This document shows, in pieces, positions 9,057 to 20,060 of a DNA stretch of 64,000 nucleotides. A program made the translations under genes and the position numbers. The stretch comes from an uncultured Candidatus Pelagibacter sp. (GTDB lineage: Bacteria > Pseudomonadota > Alphaproteobacteria > Pelagibacterales > Pelagibacteraceae). The notes below the pieces were generated by a model. That model did no database searches, was not told the DNA's origin, and saw nothing but the letters and a program-made list of their open reading frames with translations. Where the stretch lies: the NCBI GenBank assembly GCA_905618905.1, contig CAJQTH010000008.1:21051-85050 (forward strand). Direction: 5' to 3'. Position 1 is the first letter of the stretch. Each line of letters starts with the position of its first letter.

Positions 9057-9683
9057 ATGAAATATAAAAAATATTTTAGAAAAACTAGCCTTAAACAAGA
9101 GGGTATTGGAGAGCATTTTCTTAATGAAATAGCCTCCAAGAAACCTAAAAATTTTCTTGAGATTGGTGTGTTTCATGGTGTTACTGCGAGAAATGTTTGT
9201 GAGCTATTATACAATATTCATGGAAGTGATTTTAAATACGTAGGGTTAGATTTGTTTAGTGAAAGTGCTGAAAATGCAAATGAAATTATTCCAAATACTA
9301 AATTTAACAATCCATTAAAAAAAATATATTTTGAATATATTTTAAGACAAGATCCATACTCAGTTGAGGCAGTAGCTTATCTTTTAAAAAAATTTAAAGA
9401 AAATGTTCATTTGATTAAGGGGAACTCTAATCAACTATTAAAAAAAATGGATATGTCCCAAATTGATTATGTTTTTTTAGATGGAGGACACGCTTATGAG
9501 ACAGTTATAAATGATCTTTATTATTCAAAACCAGTTTTGGAAAATGATGGTACTATTCTTTGTGATGATTATAACCTTGCTCACGCACCTGATGTAAAAC
9601 AAGCTATTGATGAATTTGTTAACGATAACAATCTTAAGTCAGAAATTATTTTTGAAAGATTTGCAAAAATAGAAAAAAATTAA
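9057..9683 (+). CDS. class I SAM-dependent methyltransferase (Methyltransf_24-like)
   Basis: FLEIGVFHGVTARNV motif and YVFLDGGHAYETVINDL. Confidence 0.75.
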   Translation: MKYKKYFRKTSLKQEGIGEHFLNEIASKKPKNFLEIGVFHGVTARNVCELLYNIHGSDFKYVGLDLFSESAENANEIIPNTKFNNPLKKIYFEYILRQDPYSVEAVAYLLKKFKENVHLIKGNSNQLLKKMDMSQIDYVFLDGGHAYETVINDLYYSKPVLENDGTILCDDYNLAHAPDVKQAIDEFVNDNNLKSEIIFERFAKIEKN

Positions 9684-10808
9684 TTATCTTTGATTTAACT
9701 GCATAACTTTTCTATGCTTACTACCTTTATAACTAGCAAGAGGTCTAATTAATTTATTAGCAGCATGTTGTTCCATAATATGTGCTGACCAACCTGTAAT
9801 TCTTGAAATTACAAATATAGGTGTAAAGAAATCAGTATCAAAACCCATTAAATGGTAAGTAGGTCCTGTTGGGTAATCAACATTTGGATAAATATTTTTT
9901 TTTTCAATCATTACCTTTTCAACAATGTCATAAATTTTTTCAAATGTTTTATCTTTTTTAATTGTTGCTACTCGTTTAAAATATTCTCTCATAGTAGGAA
10001 CTCTTGAGTCACCACTTTTGTAAACTCTATGACCAAATCCCATTACCACATCTTTATTTTTCAAAGCTTTAGTGATCCATTTGAATGCATTTTCAGGTTT
10101 TTTAATTTTCTTCATCATATGCATTACTTCTTCATTGGCACCGCCATGAAGAGGACCTTTTAAACTGGCAATCGCACCTGTTATTGCTCCGTGAATATCA
10201 GACAAACTACTGGTAATAGTTCTAGCTGTAAAAGTTGATACGTTAAAACTATGCTCGGCATATAGAATTAATGATACATCGAAAGCTTTAACGATTTCTT
10301 TGTTTGGAACTTTTCCAAAACACATATGGAAAAAGTTTTCAGAAAAGCTAAGATTTTTCTTTGGTGCTATAATTTTTTTTCCCTTTCTAAGTCTATAAAA
10401 CGCCGCTAATGCAGTAGGTGTTTTTGCAAGGATTTTGATCGCCTTTCTTAAATTTGCTTTTGGAGAGTTATCTTTAGTTTCTTTGTCTTCAAGACCCATA
10501 ACACTGACAGCAGTTCTTGCAACATCCATTGGATGAGAATTTTTAGGTATTTTTTTTAAAATATCTATAAAATTTTTTGATAAATTTATTTCTTTAGATA
10601 ATTCTTTCTTAAATTCTTTTAGTTGTTTTTTATTGGGTAATTCTTTATTTAAAATTAAATATGCAACCTCTTCAAAATCACATCTTGCACATAAATCTTG
10701 AGCTGCATAACCTCTATAAGTAAGAGAATTGATTTCTGGCATAACTTTTGAAATTTCGGTTTCATCAACAACTATCCCTAACAAACCCTTTTTAATATCA
10801 TCACTCAT
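9684..10808 (-). CDS. prpC: 2-methylcitrate synthase / citrate synthase family
   Basis: 374 aa; GFGHRVYK, LHGGANEEV; context prpD-prpB-prpC. Confidence 0.88.
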   Translation of the reverse strand: MSDDIKKGLLGIVVDETEISKVMPEINSLTYRGYAAQDLCARCDFEEVAYLILNKELPNKKQLKEFKKELSKEINLSKNFIDILKKIPKNSHPMDVARTAVSVMGLEDKETKDNSPKANLRKAIKILAKTPTALAAFYRLRKGKKIIAPKKNLSFSENFFHMCFGKVPNKEIVKAFDVSLILYAEHSFNVSTFTARTITSSLSDIHGAITGAIASLKGPLHGGANEEVMHMMKKIKKPENAFKWITKALKNKDVVMGFGHRVYKSGDSRVPTMREYFKRVATIKKDKTFEKIYDIVEKVMIEKKNIYPNVDYPTGPTYHLMGFDTDFFTPIFVISRITGWSAHIMEQHAANKLIRPLASYKGSKHRKVMQLNQR

Positions 10809-11704
10809 TATTCATGACCTTCCGTACTAAAGTTATAAATTTTTTCATCTAATGAATTATATTTTTCATATTCAACTAACTCATAAAGTCTTTTTCTTGT
10901 TTGCATTTTATCAATAATATTGTTTTGATGTCCACTTACAAATATGTCTCTAAGACCATCTTCTACATTTTTCATAGCTAGTCTTTGTGTGGTTACTGGA
11001 TAAATTACAATATTATATCCAAAATTTTCTAATTCTTTGTAATTGAATAACTTTGATTTACCGAATTCAGTCATATTTGCTAACAAGTAGCATGACAGTT
11101 CTTTTCTAACTTTTTCAAAATCTTTTTCATCATGTAAAGCTTCTGGAAAGATAATTTCTGCTCCAGCATCAATATACGCCTTACATCTATCAATCATCTT
11201 ATCAATTCCCTCAACACCTTTAGCATCAGATCTTGCTATAATTTTAAAATTTTCATCTTGTTTTGCTGAAACGCACTCTTTAATTTTCTTAACCATTGCT
11301 TCAGTTGAAATCAATTCTTTGTTATCTAAGTGACCACATCTTTTACGCTCTACTTGATCTTCTAAGTGAACAGCTGACACTCCAAATTCTTCAAAAGTTT
11401 TAATAGTTTCTTCACAAGACTTAAAACCAGTATCTATATCAACTATGGTAGGTAAGCTTGTAACTCTAGATATTAAATAAGATCTAGTACTAACATCTTG
11501 CAGTGTAGTTAAGCCTATATCTGGAAAACCTAAATCATTTGCCATAACCCCACCAGATACGTAAACAGCATCATAACCAATTTCTTCAATTAGTTTTGCA
11601 GTTAGTGGATTATAAGCACCGGGAACTCTTAAAATTTTATTTAATTTTAATTTACTTACAAAGTCAGCTCTTTTTTGACTAGGCTCTTTATCTACAAAAT
11701 GCAC
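10808..11704 (-). CDS. prpB: methylisocitrate lyase (ICL/PEP mutase family)
   Basis: KRCGHLDNKEL active-site motif, PTIVDIDTGF; ATG overlaps with neighbour stop. Confidence 0.9.
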   Translation of the reverse strand: MHFVDKEPSQKRADFVSKLKLNKILRVPGAYNPLTAKLIEEIGYDAVYVSGGVMANDLGFPDIGLTTLQDVSTRSYLISRVTSLPTIVDIDTGFKSCEETIKTFEEFGVSAVHLEDQVERKRCGHLDNKELISTEAMVKKIKECVSAKQDENFKIIARSDAKGVEGIDKMIDRCKAYIDAGAEIIFPEALHDEKDFEKVRKELSCYLLANMTEFGKSKLFNYKELENFGYNIVIYPVTTQRLAMKNVEDGLRDIFVSGHQNNIIDKMQTRKRLYELVEYEKYNSLDEKIYNFSTEGHE

Positions 11705-13206
11705 TAAAAAATTCCTTGTTTTGTATTTTTCTTTATCTGACTTCTTTTAACCTGAATATTTAATTTATTTAACTCCCCAGCTTTCAATTTTTTAAGATTT
11801 TGAACAACTTTTAAGAAACGGGCACTTTCTTTCTTATCTAAAATACCATCTGTTAAAGTTAAAAACTTGTTTATATAATTTTGTCTTTTAAATGGACGTG
11901 CTCCATAAGGATGCGCATCTGCTCTATCTAATTGTTCTATAATTTTTTTGCCATTATTTAAAGTAACCACAACCTTTGCACCAAATGATTTATTCTTTGG
12001 ATTAGGATCGTGATATTTTTTAGTCCATTTTTTATCTTCAAAAGTAGTAATGGATTTCCAAATTTTTATAGTACTTTTCTTGTTAGCCCTTTGTTTGCTG
12101 TATGATTTAACATGGTGCCAATCAGCATCCTCAAGTGCTACTGCAAAAATGTACATGATAGAGTGATCTAGCGTTTCTCTACTTGCGTTTGGATCCATTT
12201 TTTGTGGATCATTTGCACCTGTTCCAATTACGTAATGAGTGTGATGACTTGTGTAAATATCAATTTTCTTAATTTGATTTAAATTTGGAATTTTATTATT
12301 AAGTTTTTTAGCAATATCTATAAGTGCTTGAGACTGGTATTCTGCTGAGTATTCTTTTGTATAGGTCTCTAGTATCGCTTTCTTAGATTCTTTTTTCTTA
12401 GGTAGAGGCACATTATATAAAGCTTTCTTACCATCCAGTATTCTAGCTACAACACTATCTTCTCCTTCATAAATTGGACTTGGAGCACCTTCACCACGCA
12501 TTGCTCTATCAACTGCTTCGATTGCAAGTTTACCAGCGTGAGCAGGGGCGTAAGCTTTCCAGCTAGAGATTTCACCTTTTCTAGATTGTCTTGTCGAAAC
12601 TGTTGTATGTAATGCTTGCTGAACTGCTTGGTAAATTGTTTCAGTGTTTAATTTTAACATTGTACCAAGTCCTGCTGCAACACTTGGTCCTAAGTGTGCA
12701 ATATGATCAATTTTATGTTTGTGTAAACAAATTCCTTTAACTAAATTAACCTGAACTTCATAACCTGTGATAATTCCTTTTAATAAATCTAGCCCACTTT
12801 TTTTAGTTTGTTGAGCAACACTTAAAATAGGTGGAATGTTATCTCCCGGATGACTGTAGTCTTCTGCTAAAAAAGTGTCATGAAAATCAAGCTCTCTTAC
12901 AGCTGTTCCATTTGACCAAGCAGCCCACTCACAATCAAATTTTAATTTTGAATCAATTCCAAATAAATTTGCACCATTTTTTCTAGGATGTTTTAGGGCC
13001 ATTTCTCTTGAAGAGATAACAGCTTTTCTGTTTAAAGAAGCAATGGCAACTGAAGCATTATCAATTATTCTATTAATAACCATTTCAATAGCTGATTTAT
13101 CTAATTTTGCATTATCAGAAGCGATTTCAGCAATTTTCCATGCTAATTGATTTTTTTTTGGTAAATGAATTTTTGATGGATAAACTTTAACTTTGTGTGA
13201 AATCAT
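11704..13206 (-). CDS. prpD: 2-methylcitrate dehydratase (MmgE/PrpD family)
   Basis: 500 aa MmgE/PrpD-type; SD-like AAGGAG upstream of the ATG. Confidence 0.9.
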   Translation of the reverse strand: MISHKVKVYPSKIHLPKKNQLAWKIAEIASDNAKLDKSAIEMVINRIIDNASVAIASLNRKAVISSREMALKHPRKNGANLFGIDSKLKFDCEWAAWSNGTAVRELDFHDTFLAEDYSHPGDNIPPILSVAQQTKKSGLDLLKGIITGYEVQVNLVKGICLHKHKIDHIAHLGPSVAAGLGTMLKLNTETIYQAVQQALHTTVSTRQSRKGEISSWKAYAPAHAGKLAIEAVDRAMRGEGAPSPIYEGEDSVVARILDGKKALYNVPLPKKKESKKAILETYTKEYSAEYQSQALIDIAKKLNNKIPNLNQIKKIDIYTSHHTHYVIGTGANDPQKMDPNASRETLDHSIMYIFAVALEDADWHHVKSYSKQRANKKSTIKIWKSITTFEDKKWTKKYHDPNPKNKSFGAKVVVTLNNGKKIIEQLDRADAHPYGARPFKRQNYINKFLTLTDGILDKKESARFLKVVQNLKKLKAGELNKLNIQVKRSQIKKNTKQGIF

Positions 13207-13256
13207 AGGGTCTCCTTAATTATGCTGCCCTATTAATAGTAAGAAAAAAAATTAAA

Positions 13257-13946
13257 TCAATCTTTTAAGTAAGTTGAAACTATCTTTTCAACACCAATAA
13301 AGTCTTTTATCAAATGATTATGGTAAATTTCATTGGAATTTTTTTCTGTATAACCATTTTCTAATAAAATAACAGGAACAGAAGCAGCCTTTGCAGCATT
13401 TGCATCAGTTTCACTATCACCAAACATTAGAGATCTTTTTACATCACCACCGATGATTTCAATTATACTTGTTATGTGTCTTGGATCAGGTTTGCAATAA
13501 TCAAAAGTATCTGAACCAGCAACATATTCAAAGTAATTATAAATTCCAATTTTTTTTAAAAGGTCAATTGCTAAGTGTTCTTGTTTATTGGTACAAACTG
13601 CCATTGAAATTTCTTTTTCTTTACACCACTTTAAAAATTCATTTACCCCATTAATAAGAGTGCTTTGTTTGATGATATTCTTTCCATAATATTCAACAAA
13701 GTCTTTAGACATTTTATCCTTAATTTTTAGATCTGTGACGTTATGATATTCTTTCTTTGCTTGACCCCATATAGATCTACCAATTAATGCCCCAGCTCCT
13801 TGTCCTACTAGATTTCTAATATCTGCTGTAGATTTTGTAGGATAGCCATATTTTTTCATTACATGATTATGGGCATTCATTAAATCAGGTGCGGTATCAA
13901 CCAATGTGCCATCTAGGTCAAATAAAATTGAGTATTTTTGAGTCAT
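13257..13946 (-). CDS. gph: HAD hydrolase, phosphoglycolate phosphatase-like
   Basis: FDLDGTLVDTAPDLMNAHN..., MFGDSETDANAA. Confidence 0.85.
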   Translation of the reverse strand: MTQKYSILFDLDGTLVDTAPDLMNAHNHVMKKYGYPTKSTADIRNLVGQGAGALIGRSIWGQAKKEYHNVTDLKIKDKMSKDFVEYYGKNIIKQSTLINGVNEFLKWCKEKEISMAVCTNKQEHLAIDLLKKIGIYNYFEYVAGSDTFDYCKPDPRHITSIIEIIGGDVKRSLMFGDSETDANAAKAASVPVILLENGYTEKNSNEIYHNHLIKDFIGVEKIVSTYLKD

Positions 13947-14015
13947 TAATAAAGTATTTTAAAGAAATAAATTGTGAATTAAGCAATCTATACACTTAAT
14001 ATAAAATATTTCCAG

Positions 14016-14639
14016 ATGAAACAAATAAATTCTAATATTGAACAAGAAAAATTTCGTAAATTTTTTATCAAGTCTGGTGTAAAAATGATCGGACCTGAAA
14101 CTATTTTTTTTTCAAAAGACACAAAGATTGGAAAAAATGTTACTATTAATCCATACGTTGTCATTGGAAAAAAAGTTAAAATTGGCAATAATGTAACTAT
14201 CAATTCATTTTCTCATCTAGAAGATTGTAAAATAAAAAATAAAGTTGAAATTGGACCTTATGCAAGATTAAGACCAGGTACTACTCTTGAAGAAGGATCA
14301 AAAATTGGAAATTTTGTAGAAGTTAAAAAAAGCACGGTCGGAAAAAAATCAAAAATTAATCATTTATCGTATATTGGTGATAGTGAAATAGGTAAAGGTG
14401 TAAATGTGGGAGCTGGCACAATTACCTGTAATTATGATGGTGTTAAAAAAAGTAAAACAAAAATTAAAGATAACGTATTTATAGGTTCTAATTCTTCATT
14501 AGTTGCACCTATCACTCTTGAAAAAAATAGTATTGTAGGAGCAGGCTCTGTAATTACAAAAAAAGTTAAAAAAAATTCATTAGCTTTAACTAGAAATTCT
14601 CAAACAGAAGTTAAAAACTATAAAAGAAAAATAAAATAA
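14016..14639 (+). CDS. stand-alone left-handed beta-helix acetyltransferase resembling GlmU C-terminal domain
   Basis: 207 aa hexapeptide repeats, GAGTITCNYDGVKKSKTKI and FIGSNSSLVAPI as in GlmU; no nucleotidyltransferase domain. Confidence 0.85.
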   Translation: MKQINSNIEQEKFRKFFIKSGVKMIGPETIFFSKDTKIGKNVTINPYVVIGKKVKIGNNVTINSFSHLEDCKIKNKVEIGPYARLRPGTTLEEGSKIGNFVEVKKSTVGKKSKINHLSYIGDSEIGKGVNVGAGTITCNYDGVKKSKTKIKDNVFIGSNSSLVAPITLEKNSIVGAGSVITKKVKKNSLALTRNSQTEVKNYKRKIK

Positions 14640-14640
14640 A

Positions 14641-16461
14641 ATGTGTGGAATTATAGGAATAGCTAGTAATAAATCAGTGACATCTGCAATCATCAATTCT
14701 CTTAGAAAATTAGAGTATAGAGGTTACGACTCTGCTGGTATTGCAACTTTATCGAATGGCATATTAAATGAAGCAAAATCAGAGGGTAGAGTTGATATTT
14801 TAGAAAAAAATCTTGCAGTTAAGAATATGTCAGGCCCAATTGGAATTGGACATGTAAGATGGGCAACACACGGTATTCCAAACACTATCAATGCACACCC
14901 TCATTCATCAGAGAGTGTATCAGTAGTGCATAATGGTATTATTGAAAATTCTACACTTTTAAAAAAGTATTTAATAAACAAGGGTCACATATTTAAATCT
15001 CAGACAGATACAGAAGTAATTGTCCATTTAATAACAGAATATTTAAAAGAACTTAATTTAAAAGATGCAATTATTAAAACTCTAAAACAGCTTCATGGAA
15101 GTTTTGCTTTAGGTATAATCTTTAAAGATCAACCCGATTTTATAGTGGGTGCTAGAAGAGGGTCGCCACTTGCAGTAGGTTATGGTCCTAACGAAAATTA
15201 TCTAGGATCAGATTCTTATGCTTTAAAATCTATGACTAACAAAATTTCGTATCTAAATGATGGTGAATTTTGCATCATAAAAAAAAACCAAGTTGAGTTT
15301 TTTGATGAAGAGGGCTTAAAGGTTAATAAAAAAGTTTTAGAATTATCCTCTAAAGAACAGGATTATGACAAAGGTGAATATAAACACTTTATGGCTAAAG
15401 AAATTGAAGAACAGCCAACAACGCTAAAAAACTGCATAAACGAGTATGTTGATACAATTAACAATGACATCAATATCTATAATTTTCCCTGGGATATAAA
15501 GGAAATTTCTTCTGTTACTATAATTGGTTGTGGAACAGCTTATCATTCTTGTTTAATGGCAAAGTATTGGTTTGAAGAAAACACTACACTTGATGTAACA
15601 ATTGATATTGCATCCGAGTTTAGATACCGAAAAAATAGATTTAAAAATGACAATTTATATATTTTTGTTTCACAGTCTGGTGAAACTGCAGACACTTATG
15701 CAGCGTTAGATTTATGTAATAAAAACAACATGAAAACTTGTAGTGTGGTTAATGTTATAGAAAGTTCAATTGCAAGAGATTCTAAATTTGTTTTACCAAT
15801 TCATTGTGGACCTGAAATAGGAGTAGCTTCTACAAAAGCTTTTATGGGTCAAATGTTAGTTCTTTATATTTTGGTGTTAAAATTAGGAATTTTAAGAAAA
15901 GATTTAGATAAAGATTTATATTTAAATAAAATTAAAGACTTAAAAGTATTACCCAAGTTGGTAGAGCAAACTTTACTTACAGAAAGCAAAATTCAAACAG
16001 TTTCCAGTTCATTTATTGATGCAAAAGGTTCGATGTTTTTAGGGAGAGGTTTTTCTTACCCAATTGCATTAGAAGGAGCATTAAAGTTGAAAGAATTAGC
16101 TTATGTGCATGCCGAAGGATATCCTGCGGGTGAGATGAAACATGGTCCTTTAGCTTTAATTGAAGATGGAATGCCAGTTGTTGTCTTGGCTCCAAGAGAT
16201 AATTATTATAAAAAAACAATTTCTAACATGCAGGAAGTAATAGCAAGAGGTGCCAAAGTTTTATTGATTACCAATAAAAGTAAAGATGAAGTTTTTTCAG
16301 AAAATATTTGGGAAACAATATTAGTTGAAAGTGCTAATGATGACTTATTACCTTTTTTATTAACTATTCCATTACAAAAATTAGCTTATTATTCAGCTCT
16401 CAAAAAAGGTTATGACATCGATAAACCTAGAAATTTAGCAAAATCAGTCACAGTTGAATAA
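14641..16461 (+). CDS. glmS: glutamine-fructose-6-phosphate aminotransferase
   Basis: MCGIIGIA N-terminus, two SIS domains (SQSGETADT), C-terminal DKPRNLAKSVTVE. Confidence 0.97.
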   Translation: MCGIIGIASNKSVTSAIINSLRKLEYRGYDSAGIATLSNGILNEAKSEGRVDILEKNLAVKNMSGPIGIGHVRWATHGIPNTINAHPHSSESVSVVHNGIIENSTLLKKYLINKGHIFKSQTDTEVIVHLITEYLKELNLKDAIIKTLKQLHGSFALGIIFKDQPDFIVGARRGSPLAVGYGPNENYLGSDSYALKSMTNKISYLNDGEFCIIKKNQVEFFDEEGLKVNKKVLELSSKEQDYDKGEYKHFMAKEIEEQPTTLKNCINEYVDTINNDINIYNFPWDIKEISSVTIIGCGTAYHSCLMAKYWFEENTTLDVTIDIASEFRYRKNRFKNDNLYIFVSQSGETADTYAALDLCNKNNMKTCSVVNVIESSIARDSKFVLPIHCGPEIGVASTKAFMGQMLVLYILVLKLGILRKDLDKDLYLNKIKDLKVLPKLVEQTLLTESKIQTVSSSFIDAKGSMFLGRGFSYPIALEGALKLKELAYVHAEGYPAGEMKHGPLALIEDGMPVVVLAPRDNYYKKTISNMQEVIARGAKVLLITNKSKDEVFSENIWETILVESANDDLLPFLLTIPLQKLAYYSALKKGYDIDKPRNLAKSVTVE

Positions 16462-16496
16462 TAATTAAACTCTGCTACAACACTCCTAGGTTGAAT

Positions 16497-17876
16497 ATGA
16501 AAAATTGGAAAATAAATAGCTGGAGAAATTATCCCGTAAAACACATTCCGGAATATCCGGATCCAAAAGATTTAGACGATGTTTTAAATAAAATTAAAAA
16601 TTTTCCCCCATTAGTTTTTGCTGGTGAGACAAGACATTTAAAAGAACAATTAGCTGATGTTGTTGATGGAAAAGCTTTTTTACTACAAGGTGGAGATTGT
16701 GCGGAAAGTTTTGCAGAATTTCATCCTGACAATATTAGAGACACATTTAAACTGATACTTCAAATGTCACTTGTGCTTACTTATTCTGCATCATTACCAG
16801 TTATTAAGCTTGGAAGAATTGCTGGACAGTTTTCGAAACCAAGAAGCTCTCCCGTTGAAAATATTGATGGCGTTGAATTACCTAGCTACCTAGGAGACAA
16901 TATTAATGGAATGGAATTTAATGAAAAATCAAGAGTTCCAGACCCTAAGAGACTTTTTAAAGCATATTCTCAGTCTGCATCAACTCTTAACCTTATAAGA
17001 GCATTCTCCCACGGAGGTTTTGCTGATCTTAAAAAAGTACATACTTGGAACTTGGGTTTTATTAAAAACTCTCCAGCTGCTAAAAAATTTAAAGATTTAG
17101 AAGATAGAATAGCAGATGCACTAGCATTTATGGATGCATGTGGAATTAATTCAGACTTTAATAGAAGATTAAAAACAGTAAATTTTTGGACTTCACATGA
17201 AGCTTTACTACTTCCTTTTGAGCAAGCCATGACAAGAGTAGATTCAACAACAGGTGAATATCATGATACTTCAGCTCATTTTGTTTGGATAGGTGATAGA
17301 ACCAGACAGTTAGATGGAGGACATGTTGAGTTTTGTAGGGGAATTGAAAATCCAATTGGAATTAAATGTGGACCAACATTAAAAGCAGAAGACTTGATAA
17401 ATCTTTGTAATAAAATTAATCCAAAAAATGAAAAAGGCAAAATAACTTTAATTTCTAGATTTGGACATGAGAATGTTTCTAAATTTTTACCAAAATTAAT
17501 TAGAGCAATTAAAAAAGAAGGTTTAAAAGTAATATGGTCATGTGATCCTTGTCATGGAAATACAATTAAAGCTACAACCGGATTTAAAACAAGACCTTTT
17601 AATAGCGTTGTAAAAGAAGTAAAAAATGTTTTTGAATGTCACCAAAGTGAAGGAAGTTATGCTGGTGGACTGCATATTGAAATGACCGGTCAAGACGTTA
17701 CAGAATGCACAGGTGGTGCTCAGAAAATATCTGACCAAGATTTATCTAGCCGTTACCACACTCATTGTGATCCAAGACTTAACGCTAACCAGGCATTAGA
17801 GCTAGCTTTTTTAATTTCTGATGAGATTAAAAAAAATGCTGCTTATTCTAAAAAAAATATTAAAGCGGCATCTTAA
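16497..17876 (+). CDS. class II 3-deoxy-7-phosphoheptulonate (DAHP) synthase
   Basis: LLQGGDCAESF and WSCDPCHGNT motifs. Confidence 0.93.
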   Translation: MKNWKINSWRNYPVKHIPEYPDPKDLDDVLNKIKNFPPLVFAGETRHLKEQLADVVDGKAFLLQGGDCAESFAEFHPDNIRDTFKLILQMSLVLTYSASLPVIKLGRIAGQFSKPRSSPVENIDGVELPSYLGDNINGMEFNEKSRVPDPKRLFKAYSQSASTLNLIRAFSHGGFADLKKVHTWNLGFIKNSPAAKKFKDLEDRIADALAFMDACGINSDFNRRLKTVNFWTSHEALLLPFEQAMTRVDSTTGEYHDTSAHFVWIGDRTRQLDGGHVEFCRGIENPIGIKCGPTLKAEDLINLCNKINPKNEKGKITLISRFGHENVSKFLPKLIRAIKKEGLKVIWSCDPCHGNTIKATTGFKTRPFNSVVKEVKNVFECHQSEGSYAGGLHIEMTGQDVTECTGGAQKISDQDLSSRYHTHCDPRLNANQALELAFLISDEIKKNAAYSKKNIKAAS

Positions 17877-17915
17877 AGCATTGTATTAAATACAATTTTG
17901 TTTAGATTTTAAATA

Positions 17916-18653
17916 ATGAAACCATTAGAAAAAGCACAATTTATAAGCAATTGGATTAAAGATTATGTAGAAAAGATGCCAAGTAAGGCTCAATCTTTAA
18001 TCATTGGAATTTCTGGAGGAATAGACTCTTCCGTATCAAGCACATTGAGTGCAATGACAGGTATAAAAACAATTGTATTGTTAATGCCTATTAAACAAAA
18101 ATCATCACAACATGACTTAAGTTTAAAACACCAAGAATGGCTTGTTAAAAATTTTGATAATGTTGAAGCACACACACTAAATTTAGATAAATTATTTGAA
18201 ACATTTGAGAGCACACTATCCAATTTTGACAGTGAGCTTGGAATGGCAAATTCAAGAGCAAGAATTAGAATGACTACTCTTTATCAGGTAGCTGCTGCAA
18301 ACAAGGGAATTGTAGTCGGTACCGGGAATAAAGTTGAAGATTTTGGAGTAGGGTTTTACACAAAATATGGAGATGGTGGAGTTGATATTTCTCCAATTGC
18401 AGATTGCAACAAATCAGAAGTATGGGAAATAGGTAAATCTATTAATATTCTACAAGAGATAATTGATGCCGCTCCAACAGATGGATTGTGGGATGATGGT
18501 AGAACTGATGAAGGCCAGTTAGGTCTTAAATACGAGGAATTAGAAGAAGCAATGAACAATGTTAATTCAATAAATCGTGAAAAATACCAAAAAATAAGAA
18601 AGATGAACCTGCATAAGATGGAACCAATCCCAGTTTGCAAGATTCCCAACTAA
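17916..18653 (+). CDS. nadE: NAD synthetase (no glutaminase domain)
   Basis: GISGGIDSSV, GTGNKVEDFGVGFYTKYGDGGVDISPIAD. Confidence 0.92.
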   Translation: MKPLEKAQFISNWIKDYVEKMPSKAQSLIIGISGGIDSSVSSTLSAMTGIKTIVLLMPIKQKSSQHDLSLKHQEWLVKNFDNVEAHTLNLDKLFETFESTLSNFDSELGMANSRARIRMTTLYQVAAANKGIVVGTGNKVEDFGVGFYTKYGDGGVDISPIADCNKSEVWEIGKSINILQEIIDAAPTDGLWDDGRTDEGQLGLKYEELEEAMNNVNSINREKYQKIRKMNLHKMEPIPVCKIPN

Positions 18654-18655
18654 TC

Positions 18656-18677
18656 TTATAGATTCACAAATCTATAA
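18656..18677. terminator. perfect 9-bp hairpin between nadE and cysS
   Basis: TTATAGATT-CACA-AATCTATAA. Confidence 0.45.
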
Positions 18678-18698
18678 TTAAAGTATAATTCTAAGATA

Positions 18699-20060
18699 AT
18701 GAACAAGGAAATTTTTTTAACAAATAATCTAAGCAACAAAAAAGAAAAATTTATTCCATTAGATAAAGAAAACATAGGAGTGTATGTTTGTGGTCCAACA
18801 GTTTATGACAACCCACACATTGGCAACGCAAGACCTCTTGTTATTTTTGATATTTTGTACAAAGTTTTAAAATCAAAATATGGGCATAACAAAATAAATT
18901 ATATAAGAAATATTACTGATGTTGATGATAAAATAATTAAATCAGCAAAAGAAAAAAATATTTCAATATCTGAATTAACAAAAAATGTTATTATAGATTT
19001 TAATAATGATTGTAATTATCTAAATTTAGATAGTCCAACACAAGAACCAAAAGCTACAGATCATATTGATCTTATGATTGAAATGATATTGTCTTTATTA
19101 GAAAAAGATTTTGCCTATGAGACAAACAGCCATGTTTATTTTGAAGTCAGTAAATTTAAAGATTATGGAAAACTATCAAATAAAAAATTAGAAGATTTAA
19201 TTGCAGGATCTAGAGTTGAAGTTTCAGAGAACAAAAAAAAATCTGAAGACTTTGTTTTGTGGAAGCCGTCTAAAGATGATGAACCTGCTTGGGATTCGCC
19301 CTGGGGCAAAGGAAGACCTGGTTGGCATTTGGAATGCTCTGCGATGTCTAGGAAGTATTTAGGTGACGTATTTGATATTCATGGAGGTGGAATAGATTTG
19401 ATTTTCCCTCATCATGAAAATGAAATTGCACAATCAAGATGTGCTAATGATACTAAAGTTTTTGCAAATTATTGGATCCATAACGCATTTATTACCATGT
19501 CCAATGAAAAAATGGCTAAATCTACAGGCAACATAATAAAGATTAAAGATTTTAAAGACAAAGTTGATGGACAAGTTTTAAAACTTGCTCTTATGAGTGC
19601 TCACTACAAGCAACCATTAGACTGGAACGAAAAGCTCTTAGAAGATTGCAAAAATACTATTGATAAATGGTATGAAGTTTATTTACCCTCAAATGACAAA
19701 ACAGTTTTAGATGAAGATATTTTATCTCCGTTATACGATGATTTGAATACACCTGGCTACATTGCAAAGTTACATCAACTTTATGATAAAGCTTTAAAGG
19801 GGGGTAATGAAGAGAAAAGCTTATTTGTATTAGCTTGTAATTTCATTGGTATTTTAAATAAAACAAAAGAAGAATGGATTGAATTTAAAAAGAAAAAATC
19901 ATCCATTAATGAAGATGATATTTTAGAAATGATTGCACTTCGAAATAAAGCACGAGAAGACAAAAATTATAAGGAAGCTGATATTATAAGAGATAAGCTT
20001 TTAGATAAAGGGGTTTTAATAGAAGACAAAGATGGTAAAACAATTTGGAAATTAAAATGA
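18699..20060 (+). CDS. cysS: cysteinyl-tRNA synthetase
   Basis: CGPTVYDNPHIGNAR, KMAKSTGN. Confidence 0.97.
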   Translation: MNKEIFLTNNLSNKKEKFIPLDKENIGVYVCGPTVYDNPHIGNARPLVIFDILYKVLKSKYGHNKINYIRNITDVDDKIIKSAKEKNISISELTKNVIIDFNNDCNYLNLDSPTQEPKATDHIDLMIEMILSLLEKDFAYETNSHVYFEVSKFKDYGKLSNKKLEDLIAGSRVEVSENKKKSEDFVLWKPSKDDEPAWDSPWGKGRPGWHLECSAMSRKYLGDVFDIHGGGIDLIFPHHENEIAQSRCANDTKVFANYWIHNAFITMSNEKMAKSTGNIIKIKDFKDKVDGQVLKLALMSAHYKQPLDWNEKLLEDCKNTIDKWYEVYLPSNDKTVLDEDILSPLYDDLNTPGYIAKLHQLYDKALKGGNEEKSLFVLACNFIGILNKTKEEWIEFKKKKSSINEDDILEMIALRNKAREDKNYKEADIIRDKLLDKGVLIEDKDGKTIWKLK

